Source: Nelumbo lutea
Lineage: Eukaryota; Streptophyta; Magnoliopsida; Proteales; Nelumbonaceae
Assembly: GCA_022828595.1 (NCBI GenBank)
Contig: JAKGHH010000002.1
Location: 76,914,383 to 76,978,382 of the forward strand
Direction: 5' to 3'
DNA length: 64,000 bases
The notes under the pieces are model-generated. The model had not been told where the DNA came from, did no database searches, and saw only the letters and a program-made list of their open reading frames with translations. Shown piece by piece: positions 48,601 through 59,668 of the stretch; positions within the stretch are counted from its first letter, which is position 1, and every line of letters starts with the position of its first letter. The translations under genes were made by a program, and so were the position numbers.

Positions 48601-49560
48601 AAGTGAAGTTCCTTTTCCTCTATCGGATTTGTCTGATTAGGGGTCAACATTAAGTTTGTGAGATATGATAGAGGAGTCTATGCCGGGCATATCGGTAGTC
48701 GAGCAAGCAAAAACATTTAAATTACTAAGTAAAAAACTTGCCATCTTAGAGTGCAATGGTCCTCGAGGTTGATATCTAAGACCGACACTAGGATAGTATC
48801 TTCCATGGGGCAAGCTCTTTCGTCGCCATTCTCCAGGGCAGCTCTAAGTTGACGTCAACGTCTTACTTCCCCTTGCCTTTTCGGGTTGCTACATAGCACT
48901 TGCACGACTCTAACTGATCTCTATGCACCACTCCAATGCCATGATTGGTAGGAAACTTTATGGTGAGGTGATATGTAGAGACCACCCCTCTCAACGCATG
49001 CAAGATAGGTGACCTAAGATAGCATTGTAGGGGGAGGCAGTCACTACCACCAGGAAATCACGGTTGAAGCAGACCTTGTTTAGTGCAAAGCCCACTATTA
49101 TTGACAAATTTATTTGACCAAGAGGCCACGCTACTTCTCCGTTGAAGCCGACCAATGGTACATCTACTGAAAGAAGGTCCTCCTTCTACAACTCTATCTT
49201 CTTGAACGCTCCAAAGAATAGGATGTCGGTCGAGCTACCAGAGTCCATTAGAATTTACTTTAGCTCGAAGTCATGTATCACAAGTTTGACAATGAGGGCA
49301 CCATCGTGGGGTAGTGAACCCGCAATTGTCATCTTCGGTAAAATAAATCACCTCCTTAGTGCATTGTCACTCTGATGGCTTCTTCATGAACCAACTCCTA
49401 AACCGAGTTATGGCCGATGGAGGTGCTACAACCTGTAACTATGGATCCACCCATGATCATGTTGATGACACCTCGAAGTGGGTAGTCTTCTTGCTGTGGG
49501 TCACATGGGGGCTGATTTCTCCTTAGTAGGGGCTCATTTCTCCTTGGCTAATCGGTAGGG
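45640..49560 (-). pseudogene. Gypsy pol: protease, RT, dual RNase H, integrase
   Basis: Minus strand, high to low coordinate. RT at about 48640-48000 (DFIKEVEYPS, CVDxTDLNKA, PRIDRLVATTLG, LLSFMDAYYGYN). Gypsy RNase H at about 47700-47420 (HTIIILTNKPLRQVL, TKWAIEFS). A second, archaeal-type RNase H at about 47370-47070 (WVLHVDSSPNQRGSE, ASNNEVKYEPLIAG, AKEVGAKHLNICSDS) keeps the D-E-D carboxylates. Integrase at about 46660-45900 (LISDNEKQF, TKRAILQGLKARL, GLWVDELPSVLW, TPFNLMYGIEVIIP). The protease region (about 49300-49000) is poorly preserved. Many stops. Confidence 0.87.
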
Positions 49561-50503
49561 TGGTCATGGTTGTCTTGTTTGATGAACTTCTTCAAATAAC
49601 CTCTTTTGATCAGCTCCTTAATCTCGTCTTTGAGGTTACAATAGTTCTCGGTGTCATGGCCTCTCTCCCTATGGAAGTGGTAGTACCTATCTTGGTTCCA
49701 GTTTGTTGGGTCTCCCTTGATGCGAGGTCGCCACTTCAAGTACTTGGTGGACTTAATTTCCATCAGAATCTCCCCCCTTCTAGCATTCAGGGAAGTTTGG
49801 GAATGCTGTCTTGATGTTTTACTACTCCTCTGTAGTGGGGCGACCTGTTGAACCTAGGGGATTTGCTATTCTTCCTTTGCTTGCTCATACTCTGGTCATC
49901 CTCTAACCTCTTCTGCTTCTCTCTCAGCTCTGTTCGGGATCCGAGTGCTTCCTTAGCCTTTATAAACTTGGCTGCCTGATCGAGGAACTCCTCCATGGTA
50001 TTAGGAGGGTTCAACTCGACCTCCCAATCCAAGTCAGAGTGCTAGATGTTGTTGATTGAAGTGGTGAGTTGGATGGCGGGCTCGAGGTTAGGGAATTATA
50101 GTAGCTCCAAGTTGAATCTTTTGATGTAGTCTATGAGCTTCTTGTTGTGATGCTAGACTATGTTCAGAAGACTGGTTGTAAACTTCGGGCATTGCTTACT
50201 TATTGCAAAGTGAGTCGTTAATAGGTTCATGAACAACCTCCATGACTTTAAGAGCCCGCGACTAGCTCCGAGTACCACATCCAAGCTATGCCTCAAAAAG
50301 TGGTTGGGAAGGCCATGTATAGGCTCACATTTGAGGCCCTGTGAAGCTGCATTAGGGCATGAAAACTATCAAGATGGTCGACTGGGTCAGTTATGCCATC
50401 ATAAGACTCGAGGTTGGGGGCCTTAACGTCCTTGGGATAGGGAGGTCGAAAGGATTTTGGCCGCTAGTGGGGATGTGTGAGATATGTGCAACGTGGATGA
50501 TGT
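49560..50503 (-). pseudogene. Gypsy gag, C-terminal part
   Basis: Degraded Retrotrans_gag domain (about 50330-50040, LMNLLTTHFAI, KKLIDYIKRFNLELL), then EEFLDQAAKFIKAKEAL (about 49990) and the zinc-knuckle-like YYHFHRERGHDTENYCNLKDE (about 49690), followed by KRGYLKKFI. It continues into 56205-56940 once element C and its TSD are set aside. Confidence 0.85.
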
Positions 50504-52320
50504 TGTTAGACAGTTATGCCCTAGCTCTAATCAGATTGATGTACTTATTGACATTTATTATAAATGAATAAAGTACATATTTGATTCATGTTATTATGGT
50601 GTGTTTCTTTGTAATACCCTTAAACTAGACACTAATGAGACTCATGTTAGTTTAGAATCTCCATAGCCATTTGATAGATCTGGGGAGATTTATCCTACCA
50701 AGACTAACACTAATGTACTGCCAAGTTGGTTGGGATGGCTTGTCTCAGTTGCCAGGGTGAGACTTGAGGTACATGCAGTGTGGGTTTTCTTGAAACCCTG
50801 AACTGGACCAAAGTTTAGTGTTTCCCTGGACCTTGGAGATAGATAAGCAAAACTATAATGTTACACATGACCCCTAGACTCGATTATGGTACTGCACTAG
50901 GTGTCGGATTGGGCTATCTTTGATATGCCAATCAGTGAGATCTTTACTGGGGGTCAAAACTTGGGTATGTTGGGGCAATCCGAGAATTCACCTGAGTGGG
51001 TGAGCATAGTGATAGGATCAGTCCCTTTGTCAGACAAAGTGAATGATCGGGGAATGCACTATCTCTGATGGAAACCTAAACTACTAGCAGTTGATTTCAA
51101 ACTTGTTGAAATTTGTTTTTGCAAAATATATTTATATAGAGATATATTTATATATTATAGTTTCACAAAATATTTGCAAAATGTTTTAATTCTCAGGATC
51201 CATGTGAGTAGAGAGTGCAACATTGTACTTTGCAGCCGAGGGAGAGTCCTCTCTTGTCGGACAATGTTTGATCATTAGGGTCTGAGAGGTTAAGTGTAAG
51301 ACCATTGAGGGTAATGCCTAATGGGCTAGTCTCACATCTGGCCACAGTTCTTGGGCCTTCATGAGGTGGTTGTACCCAATGACCATTTAGTGTAAATGTT
51401 GGGCCCATTAAGAGCCCATATCGATGGACTCAGGGGGTTCACTGTATTCAGCAATGAATTTGGCCAGGCCTTGTAACAAAGTCTAGGTTGAACCCATGTG
51501 GCCGATGTGTAGATCAATGCTAGGGTGCCTCACCATAAAAAGAAATCCAAGCTAGCCAGCATATAAAGGGAAAGTGAGTTATATATATGTGGCTAAATGG
51601 TCTTAAAGCCCATTTCGAACTAGGCTTAAATGAGTTATTTAAAAATGGGCAAATTTTGATTTATAATCTGATCAGGATTAACTAAAGGATAGGATAAGTC
51701 TTATCCATTTAAGAGTCCAGATCCAAATATCAGATTTGGATCAAGAAACTCTTTCTTAATTGGATTAGGAAGTTGATCCAAAGAAGGCTTTAAATAAGGG
51801 GTGAATTCACCAGTTTAAGTACTCAACAATATGTAGAATTCTTCCCCTATTCTTGCCGCCCCTACTTAGTTCGATCTCCACTCTTGGATCTGATCATGAA
51901 TAGTTCTTGATATTGCTTTTTGATAGAAAGAACAATCTAAAGTCGTGCTCACTAGTCCCTTGTGTGATTCTTGTTGAAACATTAGGGTTCTTGTTGAAGA
52001 ATTAGGGTCTTGTTGAAGAACCACTTTGTTGATCTTGCCTCACCATAAGCTTTGTCATCTTCAGTGGAGGCAGGTTTTGGTCACCTCTTTGGGCATGAAC
52101 ACTTACATTGGGAGTTATTGTTATTCCGTATCAGATATATCCCTACTTGCTTCCTTTTGGTTTCAGATTTGGTCTGGTTTGTTTCAAGAATAAACCTTAA
52201 AAATACAGTTTCCTAAATTAGGGAATAAGATTCCCGAAAGGGAGAATTTTTTTTTTTGAAATTTCGCCCAACCTCCCTATAAGGTTCGGCCATCCATATG
52301 ATGGACCTCCCATCCCTTCA
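50504..52320 (+). repeat. 5' LTR of copia element C
   Basis: 1817 bp, from TGTTAGACAG to CATCCCTTCA. It contains polypurine/GCAGCCGAGGGAGAGTCCTC and paired gataggataagtcttatcc motifs. The TATA-like box (ctttaaataagg at about 51788) is weaker than the one in the 3' copy. Confidence 0.88.
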
Positions 52321-52321
52321 G

Positions 52322-52333
52322 TGGCATCAGAGC
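52322..52333 (+). promoter_or_regulatory. Primer-binding site, copia element C
   Basis: TGGCATCAGAGC, one mismatch from the tRNA-iMet complement, one base after the LTR end. Confidence 0.85.
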
Positions 52334-54143
52334 TAGGTTTAATTCTTGAACCAAATCAAACCTGATTTGAACCTACGCAAATGGGCAGAATTGGTTCTAC
52401 CCGATTTGCACAAATTGAATGTTTTTCTGAGAATTCGATTCTCAGTAATGGGGCATATGATCTGAAAATTAATTTTTATTATTCTGATTTAATTATGGAA
52501 TGGTTTTGTGATTATTTTGTAGATGTGTAGGCTGTATGTGTGATGAAGATCGAAATCTTTAATGGCGCTAAGATTTGCGCACCGTGCATTTTTCTATTAT
52601 ATTATTTTGGTTTATAAATTTTTTTATTTTTTGACAAAATTATAGGATTTGATCTAATGTAATTAATAGAAAATTAGGGTTTTCTATTTTTTTTTTACAT
52701 TAGAAGAAGTGCTGGTTCGCATGGAGGAGAAAACATTTCGTAGATACAAGATCTATAATCTGCATTTTGCAGATACTGAATTTTCTAACTGCGATTAACC
52801 ATTGTTTTGCAGGTTCACAAATTGTCCAAGAACATCACACTACAACCCCCTGATTTATTTTCTTATTGATCTTGATTGTCTTTTTTTGGTCGTAATTAGT
52901 TTTTAGATCACGTTCTTGAAATTGCATATTGTTTTGGATACCAAACCCTAGGCCAAATTTGAGCTAGGTTTGGTCCAATCTAATTAGAATGAACCCATGG
53001 TTCGATGGGGTTAGTTTTCTGACCCAAATTCGGTTATGGGCCATGGGTTGGATGGCCCATCACAAGATGCAATTCGGCCCACCCCTGTAAAACCCAGTTT
53101 TAGTGAACTAAAACTGCTTTATCCCATTTTCATCATAATTTCTATATGGGTCGAACTGCCTTATACCTAGATAATGTTATTTGATAATATTATGGGCTAC
53201 AATGGGTTGATAATGTTTTAATTAATTAGGGTTTTAAAGATGATTTAATTAATTGGATCAATTATGTGATTATTTCTTGCATGTGATGTATGATGTGTGA
53301 TGTACTACGTACATGGGCCGTAAGCACTTGGCCTATGTTAATTCGATAGTGGCTCTTTCGTACACCATGGATGAATGCACATCATTGCCATGGTGTCCTT
53401 AAAGATTATTAGATGATCTCCCTTTTTGATGGGACCCACATTACCTTCTTTTCCAAGATGAACCGTGCGGAACCCTATCCCGTTTAGGGCCATCTAAATC
53501 TGACTTTAAAAAAGTCGGTGGGAGCCACTTTGGTTTGACCTAAATAAGAACTAGGGCATAATTACTCATTTCCTCTAGCAAAATATAAGTGCATGTGATA
53601 AGAAGATTCATATGATGAACTCTTTAAAGTCCTTCCATCATTAGCATGAAGATGGGATTCTCAATAACGGAGAGATGCACCATAATATTAGGCTATCCAT
53701 TTGCTGGTGAGTCTGTTGGTTTATTTCGTAAGATGATAGGGGTGTCATAGGCCGATGTGAGAAGGGCCTATCCTAAAATGGAACTCTCACGATACCTTAG
53801 CATTCACGAATATGATGGATAATCACTTATTTGACAAAAAGGTTTAACCTAAAATGACAATGAACCATGTCTAACTGTGGCCAAAGGGAAAGCTCATAAG
53901 ATGAGTGGATATGGTCATTCATAGAAAGTAGTGGGGTTATGCAACTGAAACAGTTGGCTCCATGCATTGTATGTGATTTCCCACATTTCCAATGACATAC
54001 ACCATAGTCTCTGTCATTGAGATGGGAGGGAAATATCAGAGATGAATAAATGGAAATGGAACATAGATTAAAAGCCGATTCTATGTAGTTAACATGAATC
54101 AATTTAGGTTGTGGACTAATAATCTTCTTTGCCTTTATCGGAA
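52334..54143 (+). other. Element C untranslated leader
   Basis: About 1.8 kb without an ORF, colinear by eye with the inverted leader of element B (15314-17098). Confidence 0.75.
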
Positions 54144-54850
54144 ATGGCAAACAGACAGTTTGCCAAATTGTTGGATGACGACAAGCTTAAAGGCCCAAAC
54201 TATGCTGGCTAGTTCTCTAACCTTATACTGGTATTAACGTCCAAGAAATTAGACAATGCTATTAAGACCCCTGCTCCAGATCGTCCAGGTGATAGGGCTT
54301 TTGAGGCATGTAGGAGAGAGTATCAAGAATGGGAATAGAAAAATTCTCTTGCCCGGTGTTATATCATAGCCTCCTTAGACAATCTGATACAGCGACAGTT
54401 CGATCAAATCGAAGTGTCCAAGGATATCTTGGATAGTCTGAGGACTATGTATGAAGAGCATAATCGTTTTACTCGACAGAAGGTCTTAAAATTTTTTTAT
54501 GACCGCAAAAATGACTAAGAGCCAATAGGTTCATGACCATTGTCTAAAGATGATGGGTTATATTAATGAACTGTAAGGTTCTCGGTTCAGGGCTTGATTA
54601 TGATACTAAAATTGATGCCATCCTAAATTCCCTGCCTCTCTCCTTTAATCAGTTTATCATGAACAAGGTAAATGTTAGCCTTTAGGAATTCAACAATATG
54701 TTGCAAAGGGATGAAGAATTGATAAAGAAGGATAAGCCGATGGCCATGCTTGTTGAAGGTGGATAAGAAAAAGTAGAAAGCAAAAAGGAAGCCTTAGAAG
54801 AAGGGTAGCAATCCTAAAAAGCAAAAGGAGGACAAGACATCGGATGAAAA
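54144..54850 (+). pseudogene. Copia element C gag remnant
   Basis: ATG at 54144 gives MANRQFAKLLDDDKLKGPNY, with the SLARCYIIASLDNLIQRQFD and ILDSLRTMYEEHN blocks shared with element B gag. In-frame stops and frameshifts follow (for example YQEW-stop-KNSLA), then a Lys-rich region cut off at about 54850 by the LTR. Confidence 0.85.
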
Positions 54851-56199
54851 CCTATCTTTGATATGCTAATTAGTGAGATCCTTAGCGGGGGTCAAAACCT
54901 GGGTATGTTGGGGCAGTCCGAGAATTCACCTGAGTGGGTGATCTTAGTGATAGGATCAGCCCTTTTGTCAGACAAAGTGAATGATCGGGGAGTGCATTTT
55001 CTCTAATGGAAACCTAAACTACCGATAGTTGATTTCAAACTTATTAAAATTTGTTTTTGCAAAACATATTTATATAGAGATATACCTATATATTATTGTT
55101 TCACAAAATATTTGCAAAATGTTTAATTCTCGGGATCCATGTGAGTTGAGAGTGCAATATTGTACCTTGCAGTTGGGGGAGAGTCCTCTCTTGTCAGACA
55201 GTATTTAATCATTATGGACTAAGAGGTTAAGTGTAAGACCATTGAGGGTAATACCTGATGGGCTAATCTTGCATCTATTCACAGTCCTTAGGCCTTTATA
55301 AGGTGGTTGGACCCAAGGACCATTTAGTGAAAATATTGGGCCCATTAAAAGCCCATACTGATGGACTCAGGGGTTCACTGTAATCAGCAGTGAATTCGGC
55401 CATGCCTTGTAACAAAGGCTAGACTAAACCCATGTTGCTGATGTGGAGATCAATGATAGGGTCCCATGCCATACAAAGAGAGCCAAGCTTGCCAGCATAT
55501 AAAGGGAAAGTAAACTATGTGACTAAATGGTCCTAAAGCCCATTTCAAACTGGGCTTATGTGAGTTAATCAAAAGAGGTGAATTTTGATTTATAATCTGA
55601 TCGGGATTAACTAAAGGATAAGATAAGTCTTATCCATTTAGGAGTCCAGATCCAAATATCAGATTTGGATCAAGAAATTCTTTCCTAATTAGATTAGGAA
55701 GCTGATCCAAAAAAGGTTATAAATAGGGGGCGAATTCACTAGTTTAAGCACTCAACAATATGCAGAATTCTTCCCCTGTTCTTGCCACCTCTACGTAGTT
55801 CAATCTCCACACTTGGATCTGATCAAGAATAGTTCTTGATATTGTTTCTTGCTAGAATAAATTATATAAAATCGTGCTCACCAGCTCCTTGCTGAAGAAC
55901 CACTTTGCTGATTTTGCCTCGTCATATGTTGTGTCATCTTCAGTGGAGGCAGGTTTTGGTCACCTCTTTGGGCATGAACACTTACATTGGGAGTTATTGT
56001 TATTCCGTATCAGATATATCCCTACTTGCTTCCTTTTGGTTTCAGATTTGGTCTGGTTTGTTTCAAGAATAAACCTTGAAAATGGATTTATTCTAAATCG
56101 GGGAATAGGATTCTCGGATGGGAGAAAGAAATTTTTGAAATTTCGCCCAGCCACCCTACATGGTTCGACCATCCATATGATTGATCTCCCATCCCTTCA
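54851..56199 (+). repeat. 3' LTR of copia element C, 5'-truncated
   Basis: Begins ctatctttgatatgc, equivalent to 50908 of the 5' LTR, and runs to the shared CATCCCTTCA end. It has a good TATA box (ttataaatagg, about 55717-55727). Roughly 10% different from the 5' LTR over the parts I compared, except one identical block (55932-56077). Confidence 0.88.
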
Positions 56200-56204
56200 G
56201 ATGT

Positions 56205-56940
56205 GGCGGACTGGCTCGCCTCTTCCTTCCTACCTTCTTCTTTCTTTGCCTCTTCCTTGTCCTTTGGGGCAAAGCAACTTCTTCTGGTAGCACGACGAGT
56301 ACGTTTACAATACCTCCTTTGAGATGCCTCGGTGGAACCAATGGTGGCGGTCCCAACTGAAGAAGTTGCTCGATTGGTCTCTTTTGACGGGACGTAAGTA
56401 GGGTCCTGAGCTCCCAAAGTGTGGGTTCCCTCCTAATTTTGATTTTGGTGGTAGGGGGATCCAACACTTGGTTCTAGTTTTGATTTAGGTCACTGGGCTG
56501 TTGATTCTGGTTCACTACTGGTGTTTAGCAACCTGCTACTATTGTGGTGCCTGTGGCATATGCATGTCGGGCACGAGCTGTGGCTGCATCCCAGCCATCA
56601 CTGTGGAACAACCTTTCCATGTTTGCACCCACAGGTCTATCCCGCGGATGTATTGCAACAACTCATAGAACTGGCAGCCGTCAATCCTAGCAAGAACTAC
56701 TAATGGCTCAATTGTAGGGAGAGGAGTAGTCAGAGCAGGCAGAGGAGGAAGGTTTAGTCCCTAAGTAGCTGGGATGCTTGGTAGTGTGAGGGGTACGGTA
56801 ATCAGCCCGATTATGAAATATGGAATTTTCACATTTTGCATGGGCTAGTTCTGCCCCCCAATGGTGGTGCTGTCAACTTGCATGTTGTTGGCATTGTTGG
56901 CGCTGGCATTGCTAACAAGGTTGTTGTTTGAGGATGCCAT
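56205..56940 (-). pseudogene. Gypsy gag, N-terminal part
   Basis: Minus strand from ATG at about 56940: MASSNNNLVSNASANNANN, a low-complexity Asn-rich start. A proline-rich region follows and then an Arg/Lys-rich segment (QRTRKRQRKKKVGRKRR) in a shifted frame. It is separated from the rest of gag by element C. Confidence 0.7.
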
Positions 56941-56984
56941 CTTTTCTAGGCTCAGAGAATGGGTGAGAACTTTATCTTTTCGTA

Positions 56985-57017
56985 GCGGGTTCCGACAGAT
57001 AACGCCAAACGCCAATT
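56985..57017 (-). promoter_or_regulatory. Probable primer-binding region of the gypsy element
   Basis: Directly after the 5' LTR in minus sense: TTGGCGTTTGGCGTTATCTG, then TCGGAACC. It resembles the TGGCGCC...CTGTGGGAAC context of plant gypsy PBS but is not an exact tRNA match. Confidence 0.5.
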
Positions 57018-57714
57018 GATGTTCTATAATCTGGTCGCTCCCTATTGGAATGACAGCTCGGACGTTGGTGTGTGAGGTTGGCTTGCCGAACTACAAGAGA
57101 ATAAGTAGAGTACCCGGGTTGCTTTAGTTGGGATGGCACTCTAATGCGTAGGTTAGCAAAGAGTTCTTAGAATGCTAGAAAGTGAGAGAGATAGAGAGCT
57201 GTGAGTGCTAAATCATGCGTACCTTTTTTGAGAAATGGGATGCCTTTATATAGGCATAGCTTGCCGTGGGCTTCATGTAGTGTGTTCAAGTCACTGGCAT
57301 GTCTGGTTCGGAGGTGGTTTCACGCTCGAAGATGGACTCTGCATAAAGTGATAATGCTTATTTGGTTACCTTTGAAGCGGGCGAGATGAGAGTCAGTTCC
57401 GTCAACATGGTGATGTGATCTTGGAGGAGTTGGAGACAATAAGCCACTCGTGAAGGAGGTCGCCCGTCATTTCATGCAGATCGCCAATTGGGCCTCAATC
57501 AGGTCATAGAGGCAGGTCGCCTCTTATACCCGACTTGACACTTTCCAGGGCATCTAAAGGTTGGCCTGCCAAAGGGGGTCAAGGAGGTCGAGATGGGTGT
57601 GATGTGTCTGAAGTGCTTCCGAAGTCAATACTTATATGGAGCTGAGGTATCGTATGATGGTTCTAGGTTGCCACGTGTCGTGATGCCATTGGAGGGCCAA
57701 ATCACCCCTCATCA
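57018..57714 (-). repeat. 5' LTR of the gypsy element
   Basis: 697 bp with inverted ends TGATG...CATCA. Clearly homologous along its length to 42077-42750 (shared blocks: tttgagaa.tgggatgcctttatatagg, ggagggccaaatcacccctcatca). Confidence 0.88.
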
Positions 57715-58029
57715 GACGTCATCTAATTTTCTTTACAATGAAGAAGACAATGAACTATGCATGAAATGTATCTTGCTTAGTCTCTCTATAAACTAAATAA
57801 ATACTTTTTCTACCCCTAAAGGCATTCGAGAATCACATTACGTGGGCCTAAACGAAGTCAAAACATGAGTTAGATCCTCTCGTTTGGCTTGGAGCATATC
57901 TTGCTCAGTCTCTCTAAAAATGGTTCCCAAGGGACCAAAATTTTTCTAAAGTCACATAACTCAATACCTCAATTTTCTTCTGCATTTCTATCTCTCTCTC
58001 TCCCTCTCTAGACGTCCAATCCAGACGTC

Positions 58030-58325
58030 TTTGACCTGTGTGGAATCCGATGTTGTCCCAATTTTAAATGGCACCGCTAACGCTACCACTGTCGCCGATT
58101 ACATCTATAACTAGTTCAGTGCCGTGCAGAATAGTTTCACGAATGCAACTCATGCCATCAACAACACTTACCTACTCTTCTCGGCCAACGTCGTCTTCAC
58201 AATGCAACTGGGCTTCTCCATGCTCTGTGCCAACTCCTTTCGTGCCAATAACACCGTGGACATAATGCTCACCAACGTGCTCGACGTGGCCGCCAATGAT
58301 GTATTTTACTATCTCTTTATTGGGA
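58030..58325 (+). pseudogene. Captured AMT1 ammonium transporter 5' fragment
   Basis: Plus-strand translation matches the N-terminus and first membrane segments of plant AMT1 proteins: [66 protein letters not shown] and FYYLF. AMT1 is a plasma-membrane NH4+ transporter. The ATG is altered just before TSLTC, one TAG lies at about 58112 (YN-stop-FSAV), and the match ends after FYYLF, about 95 codons in. CT-rich sequence upstream may be captured 5' UTR. It sits between the TIRs of the Mutator-like element. Confidence 0.85.
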
Positions 58326-58559
58326 CTACAGTGAACTACTACAAACAATGGAGTGTCGTTGGCTGGACTATAGTGAGCTATGTTTAGTTAATACATTCTT
58401 TGCTTATTTCTGGACACAATTTACACTCATAACTCATCCCAACTGCCTAATTGATATGGGTTGTTCATTTGGCGGGTCCATCACTTTTTTTTTCGGAGAT
58501 GAAAATCTATACTATATAGACTGGGAAGACTCTATAATTATCCAAACTCATTAGCGTCT

Positions 58560-58900
58560 CTAGTGATTCCGGTGGAAATTTCTATGCAAACAGAAATGCA
58601 TGGTTGCAAACAATTTTTAAACTATTTCAGGCTCCACCATTACCATATCTTAATCTATCACACCTGAGAGAAATTATGAGTTCTAATCACACTTTCGATG
58701 CTTTGTATGTATGGGGATGCCCACCTTGGCTCCATCTCCAGTTTACGTTCATGAGGGTCATCGGAACGCATCCAAGAGGGTCCTCCATGCTCAACAGTGT
58801 TGAGAAGTAATGCTCCTCTAGGACTTATGTAGGGGCTAAGGGGAGAGGGGTGGTGGTCAGGAAGAGCACTATCTCGTTATTGTTCATTGTTGCTCTGGTT
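58560..58900 (+). other. Second possible captured fragment, unidentified
   Basis: An open stretch (58604-58810 and its flanks, DSGGNFYANRNAWLQTIF, then FDALYVWGCPPWLH) within the same TIR element is more coding-like than its surroundings and no longer matches AMT1. I do not recognise the source gene. Confidence 0.35.
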
Positions 58901-59206
58901 CAATATGAAGGAAGAAGACAATGAACAATGTCTTCTTTAAAAGGGTAATTTTGGAATTTTAAAATGTTATAAATCACATGTGACATCATGTGTGTCAATT
59001 AGTTGACGAACTACTAACGATGGGTACTATAGTGACACGTTTTGAAGTTCAGGTATTAACTTGACACTAACCCTAAAATTCAAGGTACTAAAGTGAAATT
59101 TTCCCTATAATTATATGACATTTATAGTTAAGCAATGCATGTCTAATTAAATATCATTTTGGGTTCCTAAAAAAATTACTTTTTGAGTTAATTACTTGTA
59201 TATATC

Positions 59207-59668
59207 TAGGGGTGAGCATTATTCGGTTAAAATCGAATAACTGAACCAAAAATTTCAGTTTCGGTTTTTTCGGTTTGGTATTTTTAGTTTTTGGTTAAAT
59301 CGGTTCGGTTATTTCGATTTTTGGTTTCGGTTTTTAGAATTAAAATTTCGATTAACCAAACTTTTTATTATTATATGTAATATATAATATATAATATATT
59401 ATATATTTATATATTAATATATAATATACTGAAAATTGATTTCATAATACATATGTTATAATATATATATAGAGAGAGAGAAAGAGTATATATTATTAAA
59501 ATTTAGTTTTAACCGAAATAACTGAAAATCGAACCGAATATTTCGATTTCAGTTATTTCGGTTTTTTAAATTTTGGTTTCGGTTTGGTTTTTATTTTTTA
59601 GTTCAGTTTTTAAAATTTTGGTTTATTTGGTTCGGTTTTTAATTGAATAAACCAAATGCTCACCCCTA
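59207..59668. mobile_element. hAT-type MITE with 8-bp TSD
   Basis: The ends TAGGGGTGAGCA...TGCTCACCCCTA are perfect inverted repeats. Flanks tatatatc (59199-59206 and 59669-59676) are identical, though in AT-rich sequence. The interior is full of ttcggttttttcggt motifs with a central TA/GA-rich stretch (59380-59490). Confidence 0.8.

Larger units (their letters stand above)
50504..56199 (+). mobile_element. Ty1/copia element C, deletion derivative
   Basis: 5' LTR 50504-52320, PBS, leader, gag, then directly an LTR lacking its first about 400 bp (54851-56199). Perfect 5-bp TSD GATGT at 50499-50503 and 56200-56204. All of pol, the polypurine tract and the 3' LTR start are deleted in one join. 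Same family as element B, in opposite orientation. Confidence 0.9.
42077..57714 (-). mobile_element. Tat-lineage Ty3/gypsy retrotransposon, itself interrupted
   Basis: Two LTRs (42077-42750 and 57018-57714) bracket gag, pol and an antisense ORF. The flanks GACAT (42072-42076) and GACGT (57715-57719) are a 5-bp TSD with one mismatch. Order in minus sense: 5' LTR, PBS region, gag, [copia C], gag, protease, RT, RNase H, second RNase H, integrase, antisense ORF, 3' LTR. Two RNase H domains and an antisense ORF before the 3' LTR are marks of the Tat lineage. Full of stops, so inactive. Confidence 0.88.
41916..59105. mobile_element. Mutator-like element (Pack-MULE type) split by a gypsy insertion
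   Basis: The left TIR gggaaattttcactttagta (41916) pairs with the right TIR ending at 59105 (gggaaaatttcactttagta when inverted), extending through ccttgaa.ttta gg.tagtgtca for roughly 45 bp. The flanks are tataattaa (41907-41915) and tataattat (59106-59114), a 9-bp TSD with one mismatch. Without the gypsy insertion (42077-57714) the element would be about 1.55 kb and contains an AMT1 gene fragment, not a transposase. Long TIRs and the 9-bp TSD fit Mutator. Confidence 0.8.

Noticed and set aside
56088..56467. Minus-strand Arg/Lys-rich open frames as a separate small gene
   Set aside because: They cross the exact end of the element C LTR (56199) and continue into gypsy gag; they are a mix of LTR and gag sequence.
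42077..57714. Solo LTRs at 42.1 kb and 57.0 kb as independent insertions
   Set aside because: Same orientation, matching GACAT/GACGT flanks, and gag-pol between them in consistent order show one element.
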